In this document: positions 25,715 to 34,931 of the stretch, piece by piece
How positions within the stretch are numbered: the first letter of the stretch is position 1
How the letters are laid out: every line of letters starts with the position of its first letter
From: Gammaproteobacteria bacterium
GTDB lineage: Bacteria > Pseudomonadota > Gammaproteobacteria > JAJPIJ01
NCBI GenBank assembly: GCA_022071965.1
Contig: JAJVIQ010000020.1
Span: 91,208 to 155,207, forward strand
DNA length: 64,000 nt
Reading direction: 5' to 3'
Position numbers and translations under genes: made by a program
The notes under the pieces: generated by a model
What the model was told of the DNA's origin: nothing
Database searches by the model: none
What the model saw: only the letters and a program-made list of their open reading frames with translations

Positions 25715-27931
25715 ATGATGGAGCCGACGGCCTCATCGCAGAAGCGTGCCGGCGGCACCGCCGAGGGCGGCGCCGCGGATCCCTCCGATCTGCGGCGCCA
25801 CTTTCGCACGACGTCGCACTTCCTGCGCGCGCTGATCGTCGAGGACTCCGAGAGCGACGCCGGCCTGCTGCTGCGCCATCTCGAGCGGGGCGGCTACATC
25901 GTCGAGCATGTCATCATCGACAATGCCGCGGACATGCAGGCCGCCCTGGCCGAGAAGGCCTGGGACGTGGTGATCGCCGACTACGTGCTGCCGCAATTCG
26001 ACGCGCCGACCGCGCTCAAGCTCCTCAAGGAGAGCGGCCAGGACATACCCTTCATCGTCGTCTCCGGCAGCATCGGCGAGGACATCGCCGTGCGCATGAT
26101 GAAGAGCGGGGCCAGCGATTACCTGCTGAAGGAGAATCTCACCCGCCTGGTGCCGGCCGTGCAGCGCGAGCTGCGCGAGGCCGCCGTGCGCCGCGAACGC
26201 CTGCGCGTCGAGGAGGACCTGCGGGTCTACGGGCAGGTCTTCGAGGCGAGCTGCGAGGCGATCACCATCACCGATGCCCGCCGCCGCATCATCGCCGTCA
26301 ACCCGGCGTTCTCGGAGATCACCGGCTATCCGCCCGAGGACGTCATCGGCCGCACGGCGCAGCTTCTGAGCTCCGGCGGCTACGACCCCGCCTTCTACGA
26401 CTCGATCTGGCAGACCGTGGATGAATGCGGGTACTGGACGGGGGAGATCTGGGCGCGCAAGAGGTCAGGCGACCTCTTCATGGAGTGGCTGTCGATCTCG
26501 GCGATCAAGGATCCATCCGGCAGGATCAGCCACTATGTGACGCAGGGCGTGGATATCACGAGCCAGAAACGGGCCGACGAGCGCATCCATTATCTCGCCC
26601 ACTACGACTCGCTGACGAGACTGCCCAACCGCACCCTGCTGCAGGATCGCATCTCGCGCGCCGTCGCCGCAGCCGAGCGCAACGGCAACCGCGTGGCGAT
26701 CATGTTCATCGACCTCGACCGCTTCAAGAACATCAACGACTCCCTCGGCCACCCGGTCGGCGATCGGCTGCTGCAGGCGGTGGCCGACCGGCTGCGCGGG
26801 TGCGTGCGCGACAACGACACGGTGGCGCGCCTGGGCGGTGATGAATTCGTGGTGGTGCTGCCGGAGACCGGTCAGGAAGGCGCCTCGCACGTGGCGCAGA
26901 AGATCCTCACGAGCCTGAGCGGACCTTACCAGATCGAGAGTTTCCAGCTCATCATCACGCCCAGCATCGGGATCAGCGTCTTTCCCGAGGACGGCACCGA
27001 CATCGAGACGTTGATCAAGAACGCCGACGCGGCGCTCTACCACGCCAAGGACAACGGGCGGAACAACTACCAGTTCTTCACCCAGGAGATGAACATTGCC
27101 GCCTACGAGCGCATCTCGCTGGAGAATGGTCTGCGCATCGCGCTGGAGCGCGGCGAGTTCGAGCTCTACTACCAGCCGCAGGTGAGCGTACGCACCGGCG
27201 CGGTCACCACGCTGGAGGCGCTGGTGCGCTGGAATCACCCGCATTGGGGTGTCGTGCCGCCCAGCATGTTCATACATGTCGCCGAGGACAGCGGCATCGT
27301 CGTGCCACTGGGCAAATGGATGCTGCGCGAGGCCTGCCGCCAGGTGGCGCAATGGCAGAAGAGCGGCTTTCCGCAGGTGCCGGTGGCGGTGAACATCTCG
27401 GCCGTGCAACTGCGCGACAAGGGTTTCGCGCAGTTCGTGCAGGAGGTGCTGGCGGAGACCGGGCTGAAGCCCGCGATGCTCCAGCTCGAGCTGACCGAGA
27501 GCATCCTCATGCAGGACGAGAGCCGCAGCAGCCCCGGCATCAAGGAGCTCTCGGCGCTGGGCGTACATCTGGCGCTGGATGACTTCGGCACCGGCTATTC
27601 GAGCCTCACCTATCTGCGCCGCTTCCCGATCAGCAAACTGAAGATCGATCGCTCCTTCATACGCAACTGCGCCGAGACCCCCTCCGACGGCGCGATCGTC
27701 AAGGCCATCATCAATCTGGCGCACAGTCTCGGCCTGCGGGTGATCGCCGAGGGCGTGGAAAACGAGCGGCAGTACGACTTCGTGGTGGCGGAGGGGTGCG
27801 ACGACATCCAGGGCTATTACTTCAGCCCCCCGAAGTGCGCCGAGGATCTCATTGGCTTCCTGAGCGTGGACTCCATCGGTACTCCGCCGGAGCTGCTGGA
27901 AGGCACCGCCAGCAGCCACGCCGCGGAGTGA
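25715..27931 (+). CDS. REC-PAS-GGDEF-EAL cyclic-di-GMP protein
   Basis: 738 residues from ATG 25715 (AAGGGGA upstream). Domains: receiver (about 37-150, phospho-acceptor D89 in VVIADYVLPQ), PAS (170-285), GGDEF (295-455; the motif GGDEF is intact at 374-378), EAL (470-720; LEALVRWNHP, LELTESIL, DDFGTGYSSL, IAEGVEN). Both catalytic signatures look intact, so it could make or degrade cyclic di-GMP, with the outcome set by phosphorylation from the upstream kinase. Its stop codon is 4 bases from that of the convergent ccmI. Confidence 0.9.
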   Translation: MMEPTASSQKRAGGTAEGGAADPSDLRRHFRTTSHFLRALIVEDSESDAGLLLRHLERGGYIVEHVIIDNAADMQAALAEKAWDVVIADYVLPQFDAPTALKLLKESGQDIPFIVVSGSIGEDIAVRMMKSGASDYLLKENLTRLVPAVQRELREAAVRRERLRVEEDLRVYGQVFEASCEAITITDARRRIIAVNPAFSEITGYPPEDVIGRTAQLLSSGGYDPAFYDSIWQTVDECGYWTGEIWARKRSGDLFMEWLSISAIKDPSGRISHYVTQGVDITSQKRADERIHYLAHYDSLTRLPNRTLLQDRISRAVAAAERNGNRVAIMFIDLDRFKNINDSLGHPVGDRLLQAVADRLRGCVRDNDTVARLGGDEFVVVLPETGQEGASHVAQKILTSLSGPYQIESFQLIITPSIGISVFPEDGTDIETLIKNADAALYHAKDNGRNNYQFFTQEMNIAAYERISLENGLRIALERGEFELYYQPQVSVRTGAVTTLEALVRWNHPHWGVVPPSMFIHVAEDSGIVVPLGKWMLREACRQVAQWQKSGFPQVPVAVNISAVQLRDKGFAQFVQEVLAETGLKPAMLQLELTESILMQDESRSSPGIKELSALGVHLALDDFGTGYSSLTYLRRFPISKLKIDRSFIRNCAETPSDGAIVKAIINLAHSLGLRVIAEGVENERQYDFVVAEGCDDIQGYYFSPPKCAEDLIGFLSVDSIGTPPELLEGTASSHAAE

Positions 27932-27935
27932 CGGC

Positions 27936-29153
27936 TCAGGGAACGACGCGGCCGACCTCGATGTGAATGCCGTTCGCGCCCGGTCGCACCGGACCGGCGC
28001 TGCCCTCGAGATCGCCGGATTGCGGGGCGACGTTGCCGGATTTGGATATCCGGGCCACCAGCATGATTTCCCCCGCACTGCTGAGATCCATGCCCGGGGA
28101 CATGGCCATCGAATCGTCCAGCGTGAACGCGAGCGGCAGTTCGCTCGCCGGCCTGCGCAGCACGGCCAACGGCATGCGCGGACCCTCCATCGCGCGGGCG
28201 AAGACGAAAAGCGTGTCGCCGGGCGAGACCCTCGCCGCCATCCCCTCCTTGAGCGCCACCGTGCCCGCCACCGTCGCGCCGGTGGCGGCCGGCGCTGCAT
28301 CCGCTGCCGCGGGCATACCGGCGCTGGCGCGCGCCTCGGCCAGGCCCGCCTCGATCGCTGCGTAGGTCCGGGATTCCTTCGGGATCATCTCCCGCAACGT
28401 CTCCCAGTGCCGGATCGCAGCCGCATGGTCGCCCGCGTCCAGGGCCAGGCGGCCGGCCAGCGCGAGGCCGCGTGCGTCGCGCGGTTCGAGCGCCAGCGCC
28501 CGGGCGAGCAGGGCCCGCGCCTCGCCGTGCCCGTCGCCGCTTTGGTACAGCAGTTCCGCGAGCTCGACCAGCGGCGCGGCCAATTGCGGCCCCGCCTCGA
28601 TCGCCTGGCGGTAGGCGGCCATCGCCGCCTCGGGCTGCTCCATGAATGCGTGACTGCGCGCGAGCAGCAGCCACGCCTCGGCATCCCCGGGGTTGTCCTT
28701 CACGCGCGCCGACATCTGCGCGACAAAATTCTCGACCTCCGCGGGCGTGAGCTCGCCGCCGGTGCCCGCGTCTTGCGTCTGCATGGCGCGGCTGGCCAAC
28801 TGCGGCGTGCCGACGTGCAGATAGACGACGGCGGCGATCACGGGCACGGCCAGGCTCGCCGCCATGACGGTCGCACCCGCGGCCCGGCTCCACGGCCGCG
28901 GCCTAGGCCCGGCAATGCCCGCCTCCTCGACGACACGCCGCTCGAGTTCCTCGCGCGCCTGACGGTGCTGCGCGGGGCTCAGCACCCCGCGCGCGAGATC
29001 CGCGTCCAGCTCGGCGGCCTGCTCGCGCAGCAGATGCACGTTCGACTTCCCGGCTTCGGTCTCGCCGCCATGCCGGATCCGCAGCAGCGGCAGGGCGACG
29101 AAGACCATGGCGATCAGCGTCATCGCGATCGCTACCAGGGTGAAGGCGTTCAT
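27936..29153 (-). CDS. ccmI: cytochrome c maturation protein CcmI (heme lyase TPR subunit)
   Basis: 405 residues from ATG 29153, overlapping the ccmH stop (ATGA). Two N-terminal membrane helices flank a leucine-zipper-like loop (LLREQAAELDADLARGVLS), followed by TPR repeats (about 120-260: AEAWLLLARSHAFMEQPEAAMAAY and similar) and a C-terminal beta domain (DTLFVFARAMEGPRMPLAV). CcmI binds apocytochrome c C-termini and presents them to CcmF/H. It is the last gene of the ccmABCDEFGHI operon. Confidence 0.92.
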   Translation of the reverse strand: MNAFTLVAIAMTLIAMVFVALPLLRIRHGGETEAGKSNVHLLREQAAELDADLARGVLSPAQHRQAREELERRVVEEAGIAGPRPRPWSRAAGATVMAASLAVPVIAAVVYLHVGTPQLASRAMQTQDAGTGGELTPAEVENFVAQMSARVKDNPGDAEAWLLLARSHAFMEQPEAAMAAYRQAIEAGPQLAAPLVELAELLYQSGDGHGEARALLARALALEPRDARGLALAGRLALDAGDHAAAIRHWETLREMIPKESRTYAAIEAGLAEARASAGMPAAADAAPAATGATVAGTVALKEGMAARVSPGDTLFVFARAMEGPRMPLAVLRRPASELPLAFTLDDSMAMSPGMDLSSAGEIMLVARISKSGNVAPQSGDLEGSAGPVRPGANGIHIEVGRVVP

Positions 29154-29638
29154 CGCGCCTCGTCCCTGCCGGCCGTCGCCTCCCCCCGCAGCAGCCGCGC
29201 GGCCAGGGCCCGCTCCGCCCCCGTGAGCGGCGCCGGCGCCGGGGTCTCGTCCTGCTGGCGCAACGCCCGGCGCAGCACGAGGACGGCGAGCAGCAGCAAC
29301 AGCGCGGGCCCGGCCCACAGCAGTACGGTCGTGGCCTTGAGCGGCGGCTGATAGAGGACGAAATCGCCGTAACGATCGGTCATGAAGGCGACGACCTGCG
29401 CGTCGGTCCTGCCGGCGGCGATCTGCTCGTCGATCTGGCGACGCAGGTCGACGGCGAGATCGGCATTGGACTCGGCGATCGATTGATTCTGGCAGACCAG
29501 GCAGCGCAGCTTCCTGGCCAGTTCCACCGATCGCCTCGCCGCCACGGGATCCTGCGCCGTCGGTACGGCTTCCCTGGCGCCCACGACGCCGCCCAGCGCA
29601 ACCAGGATCGCCAACAAGGCCGCGGCGGGCGCTCTCAT
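29150..29638 (-). CDS. ccmH: cytochrome c maturation protein CcmH
   Basis: 162 residues from ATG 29638 (ATGA overlap with ccmG). A signal peptide is followed by the CcmH redox motif LRCLVCQNQSI (C46, C49), a three-helix periplasmic domain, and a C-terminal membrane helix (VLLWAGPALLLLLAVLVLRRAL). It reduces the heme-binding cysteines of apocytochromes together with CcmG and forms the heme lyase with CcmF and CcmI. Confidence 0.95.
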   Translation of the reverse strand: MRAPAAALLAILVALGGVVGAREAVPTAQDPVAARRSVELARKLRCLVCQNQSIAESNADLAVDLRRQIDEQIAAGRTDAQVVAFMTDRYGDFVLYQPPLKATTVLLWAGPALLLLLAVLVLRRALRQQDETPAPAPLTGAERALAARLLRGEATAGRDEAR

Positions 29639-30162
29639 CCCTGTTCGAGCTCGCGGATGAGCGGCAGGATCTTCCCCTGCAGGGCGTCGGTGGTGACCGG
29701 CCCGATCTGCTTGTAACGGATGACGCCCTGCTTGTCGATCACGAAGGTCTCGGGCACGCCGTAGACGCCGAAATCGATCCCCACCCTGCCGTCCAGATCG
29801 CTGACCGAAAGCGTATAGGGATTGCCGAGCTGCGCCAGCCATGCCTGCGCGTCGCCGGGCTTGTCCTTGTAGTTGAGGCCGACGACGGCAACCGGGTGAC
29901 TCCTGGCGAACTCGACCAGCAGAGGGTGCTCGTCACGGCAGGACACGCACCAGGACGCCCAGACGTTCAGCAGCCATACCCGCCCCCGCATGGACCGCGG
30001 CGAGAACGCCTGTGCCGGCTCGTGCAGTTGCGGAAGCGTGAACTCCGGTACCGGTTTGCCGATGAGCGGCGAGGGCACCTCGCGCGGGTTGAGCTTCAGT
30101 CCGACGAACAGGAATCCCAGCAGGACGAGAAAGGCCCCGAGCGGGAGCAGGAATCGGTTCAT
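29635..30162 (-). CDS. ccmG: thiol-disulfide interchange protein CcmG/DsbE
   Basis: 175 residues: an N-terminal membrane anchor and a periplasmic thioredoxin fold with the active site WASWCVSCRDEHP (C72, C75), followed by the cis-Pro region GVPETFVIDKQG. It passes reducing equivalents to CcmH and the apocytochrome. It lies in the ccm operon between ccmF and ccmH. Confidence 0.95.
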   Translation of the reverse strand: MNRFLLPLGAFLVLLGFLFVGLKLNPREVPSPLIGKPVPEFTLPQLHEPAQAFSPRSMRGRVWLLNVWASWCVSCRDEHPLLVEFARSHPVAVVGLNYKDKPGDAQAWLAQLGNPYTLSVSDLDGRVGIDFGVYGVPETFVIDKQGVIRYKQIGPVTTDALQGKILPLIRELEQG

Positions 30163-30180
30163 GATCGCGTCAGCCGGAGA

Positions 30181-32157
30181 TCACGCCGCCGAGGTCACCG
30201 CGGTCTCGCGTTGCTGCTGGGTGCTGCGCAGCCGGTAGCGCCGGTCGGTCAGCGCCAGCAGACCGCCCAGGGCCATCAGCACGCAGCCCGACCAGATCCA
30301 GGTCACGAGCGGCTTGTGATAGATGCGCACGCTCCAGCTCCGCGCATTGATGGGCTCGCCCAGGGAGACGTACAGGTCGCCCAGCACGCCCGTGGAGATC
30401 GCCGCCTCGGTCATGGCCATGCCACTGGCGTTGTAGGTGCGCTTTTCCGGATGCAGGACCAGCACCTCGCGGCCGTCGCGCAGCACGGTGACGGTGCCGC
30501 GTGCCGCCCGGTAGTTCGGCCCGGTGACCTCGGTCGTGCCGTCGAAGCGGAACACGTTTCCGCCCATCTCGACGGTATCACCGATCGCCATGCGCACGTC
30601 GCGTTCGGTCTCATAGGTGCCCACCACGGTCACGCCGGCGACGAATACCGCGACGCCGAGATGGGCGAGGGTCATGCCCCACCACGCGCGCGGCTGCATG
30701 GCCAGCCGCTCGTGCACGGCGCCGCGGAAATTGCGGATCCGCTCGCGGACGCTCGCCACGGTCGCCGCGAGTATCCAGATGGCGAGGAAGAGCCCGAGTC
30801 GCAGGCCCCACGACCCGCCGCCGGCGGCGAGCGGTGTCAGCACGGCCGAGGCGAGACTCACCGCGAACGCCCAGCGCAGCAGGGTCCACAACTCCGGCAG
30901 CGCCGCCTGCTTCCAGCGCGCCACCGGCCCGACACCCATCAGGAACACCATCGGGCTCATCAGCGGCACGAACACGGCCTCGAAATACGGAGGCCCGACG
31001 GAGATCTTGGTCTGCCCGCCGCTCAGGGCGTCCAGCACCAACGGGTACAAGGTGCCCAGCAGCACTGATCCGGCCGCCACAATCAGCAGGACGTTGTTGG
31101 CGAGCAGGAAGGTCTCGCGCGAGATCATCTCGAAGCGCCCCCCGCCACCCACGTGCGGCGCCCGCAGGGCGAACAGCATCAGGGCGCCGCCGATGACGAG
31201 CGCCAGGAACACGAGTATGAACAGGCCGCGCGCCGGGTCGGTGGCGAAGGCGTGCACCGAGGTGAGCACGCCGGAACGCACGAGGAAGGTGCCGAGGAGC
31301 GACAGCGAGAAGGCGCAGATCGCGAGCAGCACGGTCCAGCGCTTGAACGCGCCGCGCTTCTCCGTGACCGCCAGCGAATGCACCAGCGCCGTGCCCACCA
31401 GCCAGGGCATGAAGGAGGCGTTCTCCACCGGGTCCCAGAACCACCATCCGCCCCAGCCCAGCTCGTTGTATGCCCACCAGCTTCCGATCAGTATGCCCAG
31501 GGTCAGGAAGCACCACGCCGCCGTGGTCCACGGGCGCGACCAGCGGGCCCAGGTCGCATCCAGGCGCCCGCCCAGCAGCGCGGCGATGGCGAAGGCGAAG
31601 GCGACCGAAAAGCCGACGTAGCCCATGTACAGCATCGGCGGGTGCGCCACCATGCCCGGGTCCTGGAGCAAAGGATTCAGATCGTTGCCCTCCGCCGCCG
31701 GCGGCGAGAGGCGCTCGAAGGGATTCGACGTCAGCAGCAGGAACAGCAGGAACCCTACGCTGATCAGACCCATGACCGAGAGCACGCGCGAGAGCATCTC
31801 GCGCGGAAGGCTCTGGCTGAAGATGGAAACCGCCTGCATCCACAGCGACAGCATGAGCACCCACAGCAGCATCGAACCCTCGTGCGATCCCCAGGTGGCG
31901 GCGATGCGGTAATGCGCCGGCAGTTGCGAGTTCGAATTCTTGGCGACGTTCACCACCGAGAAGTCGCTGCCGAGGAAGGACCATGTCAGGCAGAGAAACG
32001 CGACCGCGACGAACAGGAGTTGCCCGGCCGCCAGCGGCCGTGACAGCGCCATCCATGCCTTGACTCCCCGTTGCGCGCCGGCGAGCGGCAGGGTGCCCTG
32101 CACGACCGCGAGCAGCAGGGCGAGAATGAGTGCCAGTTGTCCGATCTCGGGAATCAT
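30181..32157 (-). CDS. ccmF: cytochrome c heme lyase subunit CcmF
   Basis: 658 residues, with about 14-15 membrane helices. The tryptophan-rich heme-handling motif is NELGWGGWWFWDPVENASFM, and the HAAHWGSHEGSMLLW-type region (AATWGSHEGSMLLW) is also present. CcmF takes heme from holo-CcmE and attaches it to apocytochrome c with CcmH/I. The start is placed at ATG 32157 because GGGAGG lies nine bases upstream; an in-frame GTG at 32163 would leave only three bases. Confidence 0.95.
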   Translation of the reverse strand: MIPEIGQLALILALLLAVVQGTLPLAGAQRGVKAWMALSRPLAAGQLLFVAVAFLCLTWSFLGSDFSVVNVAKNSNSQLPAHYRIAATWGSHEGSMLLWVLMLSLWMQAVSIFSQSLPREMLSRVLSVMGLISVGFLLFLLLTSNPFERLSPPAAEGNDLNPLLQDPGMVAHPPMLYMGYVGFSVAFAFAIAALLGGRLDATWARWSRPWTTAAWCFLTLGILIGSWWAYNELGWGGWWFWDPVENASFMPWLVGTALVHSLAVTEKRGAFKRWTVLLAICAFSLSLLGTFLVRSGVLTSVHAFATDPARGLFILVFLALVIGGALMLFALRAPHVGGGGRFEMISRETFLLANNVLLIVAAGSVLLGTLYPLVLDALSGGQTKISVGPPYFEAVFVPLMSPMVFLMGVGPVARWKQAALPELWTLLRWAFAVSLASAVLTPLAAGGGSWGLRLGLFLAIWILAATVASVRERIRNFRGAVHERLAMQPRAWWGMTLAHLGVAVFVAGVTVVGTYETERDVRMAIGDTVEMGGNVFRFDGTTEVTGPNYRAARGTVTVLRDGREVLVLHPEKRTYNASGMAMTEAAISTGVLGDLYVSLGEPINARSWSVRIYHKPLVTWIWSGCVLMALGGLLALTDRRYRLRSTQQQRETAVTSAA

Positions 32158-32176
32158 CGCCACGGGCCTCCCAAGG

Positions 32177-32626
32177 TCAGTTGCCGATCAGGGTCTTCTG
32201 CGCATTCTGCGCCTGTTCCACGGCGTGGGCGGCCTCCGGCGGCATGTAGTTCTCGTCATGCTTGGCCAGCACCTCGGTGGCGACGAACACACCATCGTCG
32301 CCGACCTTGCCCTGGGCGACCACGCCCTGCCCCTCCTTGAAGAGATCGGGCAGGATGCCAGTGTACATGACCGGCACGGACTTGACGGTGTCGGTGACCA
32401 CGAAGCGTACGGTCAGCCCATCGGGTTCGCGCTGCAGACTCCGCTCCGCCACCATCCCGCCGATGCGAAACGGCTTGCCGATCGGCACCTCCCTGGCCAC
32501 CACCTGCGAGGGCGTGAAGAAGAAGACCAGGTTCTTCTGAAAGGCGGACAGTACCAGCCCCGCCGCCACCGCCAGCACCACCACGCCGGCGGCGATCAGC
32601 AGGCCGCGTTTATGACGTGCCTTCAT
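32177..32626 (-). CDS. ccmE: heme chaperone CcmE
   Basis: 149 residues from ATG 32626 with GGGAGAT upstream. One N-terminal membrane anchor and a beta-barrel domain carry the covalent heme site H123 in VLAKHDENYMPPE; this is the histidine (not cysteine) version of CcmE. It accepts heme from CcmC and delivers it to CcmF. The 5' end overlaps ccmD by 17 bases. Confidence 0.96.
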   Translation of the reverse strand: MKARHKRGLLIAAGVVVLAVAAGLVLSAFQKNLVFFFTPSQVVAREVPIGKPFRIGGMVAERSLQREPDGLTVRFVVTDTVKSVPVMYTGILPDLFKEGQGVVAQGKVGDDGVFVATEVLAKHDENYMPPEAAHAVEQAQNAQKTLIGN

Positions 32627-32804
32627 CGGGATCTCCCGCCAACTGTTGCCGTGTCCGCCGGACTGCCGCCAGGGCGCGCGCACGCCGCCGCCGCAGCAGG
32701 CACGCCTCGAGCGCGAGCGCGAGCAGCGTCACTCCGTACGAACCCCAGACGTATCCCGCGTACCCGCCCATCGCCCAGAAATCGTTCCAGCCGCCCCAGT
32801 GCAC
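32610..32804 (-). CDS. ccmD: heme exporter protein CcmD
   Basis: 64 residues. The aromatic N-terminus (WNDFWAMGGYAGYVWGSYG) leads into one membrane helix (VTLLALALEACLL) and an Arg-rich cytoplasmic tail, the standard CcmD form. It is needed to release holo-CcmE from CcmABC. It starts one base after the ccmC stop codon. Confidence 0.93.
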   Translation of the reverse strand: MHWGGWNDFWAMGGYAGYVWGSYGVTLLALALEACLLRRRRARALAAVRRTRQQLAGDPDEGTS

Positions 32805-32805
32805 G

Positions 32806-33570
32806 TCACGTCACCCCGCGCACCCAGTCGGCGCGCCGCTCGCGTTCCAGGATGATGCTGCGGACCCGATGCAGCGCCGCGGCGATGCAATACATCCAGA
32901 AGCCCAGCGCCAGCATGGCCATGCCGGCAAGCATCGTCGTTGCCATCCTGGGCGCGGATTCCAGGCTCACCGTGGCGCCCTGGTGCAGCGTGTTCCACCA
33001 CTTCACGGAGAAATAGATGATCGGCACGTTCACCACGCCCACCAGCGCCAGCACCGCGCAGGCCCGGTCGGCCCGGCGCGTGTCCTCGATGGCGGCCTCG
33101 AGCGCCAGGAAGCCGAAATACAGGAACAGCAGGATGAGCTCCGAGGTCAGGCGCGCGTCCCAGACCCAGTAGGTGCCCCAGGTGGGGCGCCCCCACAACG
33201 CCCCGGTCCACAATGCGATGAAGGTCATCAGCGCGCCGGTCGGGGCGAGCGCCGAGGCCATCATGGAGGACAGGCGCGTGTTGAAGGCCAGCCCCAGCGC
33301 GGCCCAGAGCGCCATGACGACATAGGTGAACATCGACATCCATGCCGCGGGCACGTGTATGAAGATGATGCGATACGCCTCGCCCTGACGCGCCTCGGTG
33401 GGCGCGACGAAAAATCCGATGTAAAGGCCGACCAGGCAGAACACCAGCGCCAGCCCTGCGAACCAGGGGATGAGCCGGCCCGCCAGCGGATAGAAGGTAT
33501 GCGGCGCGGAGTACTTGTACCAGTTGATACCGGTCCCTTCCGCTGCCATCGATCTTGCCTGCACGCTCAT
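32806..33570 (-). CDS. ccmC: heme exporter protein CcmC
   Basis: 254 residues, six membrane helices, with the WWD domain WGRPTWGTYWVWDARLTSEL and the two flanking histidine regions (IFIHVPAAWMSM; WWNTLHQGA). CcmC binds heme and loads it onto CcmE. No good ribosome site precedes the first ATG; the ATG eight codons in (33549) is an alternative start. Confidence 0.95.
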   Translation of the reverse strand: MSVQARSMAAEGTGINWYKYSAPHTFYPLAGRLIPWFAGLALVFCLVGLYIGFFVAPTEARQGEAYRIIFIHVPAAWMSMFTYVVMALWAALGLAFNTRLSSMMASALAPTGALMTFIALWTGALWGRPTWGTYWVWDARLTSELILLFLYFGFLALEAAIEDTRRADRACAVLALVGVVNVPIIYFSVKWWNTLHQGATVSLESAPRMATTMLAGMAMLALGFWMYCIAAALHRVRSIILERERRADWVRGVT

Positions 33571-33627
33571 GTATAGGTCTGAAAACGTCTCGCCACTCCT
33601 CGCGTCCCGGGCGCCGTGCCCCGGACC

Positions 33628-34296
33628 TCACTCGATCGAGATGCGCAGCGCCGCGGCGATGGCCCATGGCGTAAGGACCATCGCGAGCAGCGAAAGTGCC
33701 GCCAGCAACAGCAGATAGGGAGTGCCATCGAGCCCTGAGGCCACGGCCTCCGCGGCGCCCGCGCCTAGGATGAGCACCGGGATGTACAAGGGTAGGACCA
33801 GCAGGGAGATTAGCACGCCCGCGCCCCGCAACGATAGCGTCAGCGACGCCCCCACGGCACCCAGGAACGACAGCACGGGCGTGCCCGTGGCCAGCGACAG
33901 GCAGAGCGTCAGCGCCGCATCGCGGTCGATGTCGAACATCAGCGCCAGCAGGATCGAAATCACTGTCACCGGGATGCCGGTCACCAGCCAGTGCGCGACG
34001 ACCTTGCCGAGCACGATCACCGTCAGCGGCTCGCCGGCCAGCAGCATCTGCTCCAGCGTACCATCCTGGTTGTCCGAGGCGAACAGCCTTTGCAGCGACA
34101 GCACCGCCGCCAGCAGGGCCGCCACCCACACCACGCCGGGGGCGATCGCGCGCAGCAGGTTCGGGTCGGCACCGACACCGAGCGGAACGATGGTCACCAC
34201 CACCACGAAGAACAGCAGCGTATTCATGACATCCATGCGCTGGCGGAACGCCAGCATCAGGTCGCGGCGGATGACGGCGAGGAAGATCCTCAGCAT
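33628..34296 (-). CDS. ccmB: heme exporter protein CcmB
   Basis: 222 residues with six predicted membrane helices; MLRIFLAVIRRDLMLAFRQR and LFASDNQDGTLEQMLLAGEP are typical CcmB segments. It is the membrane subunit of the CcmAB ABC complex that drives release of holo-CcmE. It overlaps ccmA by 7 bases; a 57-base gap follows before ccmC. Confidence 0.95.
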   Translation of the reverse strand: MLRIFLAVIRRDLMLAFRQRMDVMNTLLFFVVVVTIVPLGVGADPNLLRAIAPGVVWVAALLAAVLSLQRLFASDNQDGTLEQMLLAGEPLTVIVLGKVVAHWLVTGIPVTVISILLALMFDIDRDAALTLCLSLATGTPVLSFLGAVGASLTLSLRGAGVLISLLVLPLYIPVLILGAGAAEAVASGLDGTPYLLLLAALSLLAMVLTPWAIAAALRISIE

Positions 34297-34931
34297 CGCG
34301 GCCCCCGCGCCCGCATGCCCAGCTCGATCGCCGTGACCTGCCGCGCCTCCAGCGGCACCTCCTGATGGGTGGTGAGGACGACGATGTTGCCGGCATGCAG
34401 ATGCCCGCCGATACGCTCGCTCAGCACCGCGGAGCCCCTGGCGTCGAGCGCCGTATAGGGCTCATCGAGGATCCACAGCGGCGTCTCCCCGCCCAGGAAG
34501 AGGCGGGCGAGCGCAATGCGGCGGCACTGGCCCTGGGAGAGGTGCCGCGCCGGCACGTCTTCGAAGCCGTCCAGTCCGATCCTCCCCAGCGCCTCCGCGG
34601 CCTGCGCCGCGGTGATGCGCCGCGCCGTGAGCGCGGCGCCGATTTGCAGATTCTCCAGCGCCGTGAGGTCGTCCTTCAAGGCATTGCGATGACCGATGTA
34701 CAGCAGGTCGCGCGCGTAGTCCTCGGCGAGATCGCCGATGCGGACGCCACGCCAGCGGACGCGGCCGTGCGTCGGCTGCATGAGCCCGCACATGATCCGG
34801 AGCAGGCTGCTCTTGCCACTGCCGTTCGGGCCGTTGACGCGCAGCAGCGTGCCCGCCTCGGCACGGGCGTGCAGGCCGTCGAACAGCACGCGGTCGCCGC
34901 GCGTGCATTCAAGATCGTCGATTTCCAGCAT
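34290..34931 (-). CDS. ccmA: heme exporter ATPase CcmA
   Basis: 213 residues, ABC-type ATPase: Walker A GPNGSGKSSLLRIMCG, signature LSQGQCRRIALARL (a typical CcmA variant), Walker B LWILDEPYTALD, and a switch His in LTTHQEV. It is the first gene of the minus-strand ccmABCDEFGHI operon and powers heme transfer to the periplasmic chaperone CcmE. Confidence 0.95.
   Translation of the reverse strand: MLEIDDLECTRGDRVLFDGLHARAEAGTLLRVNGPNGSGKSSLLRIMCGLMQPTHGRVRWRGVRIGDLAEDYARDLLYIGHRNALKDDLTALENLQIGAALTARRITAAQAAEALGRIGLDGFEDVPARHLSQGQCRRIALARLFLGGETPLWILDEPYTALDARGSAVLSERIGGHLHAGNIVVLTTHQEVPLEARQVTAIELGMRARGPRC

Noticed and set aside
21439..25809. Very long open frame (about 1450 codons) on the minus strand opposite the multi-PAS kinase
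   Set aside because: It mirrors the codon structure of a clearly real gene in GC-rich DNA and shows no domain; antisense stop codons are simply rare here.
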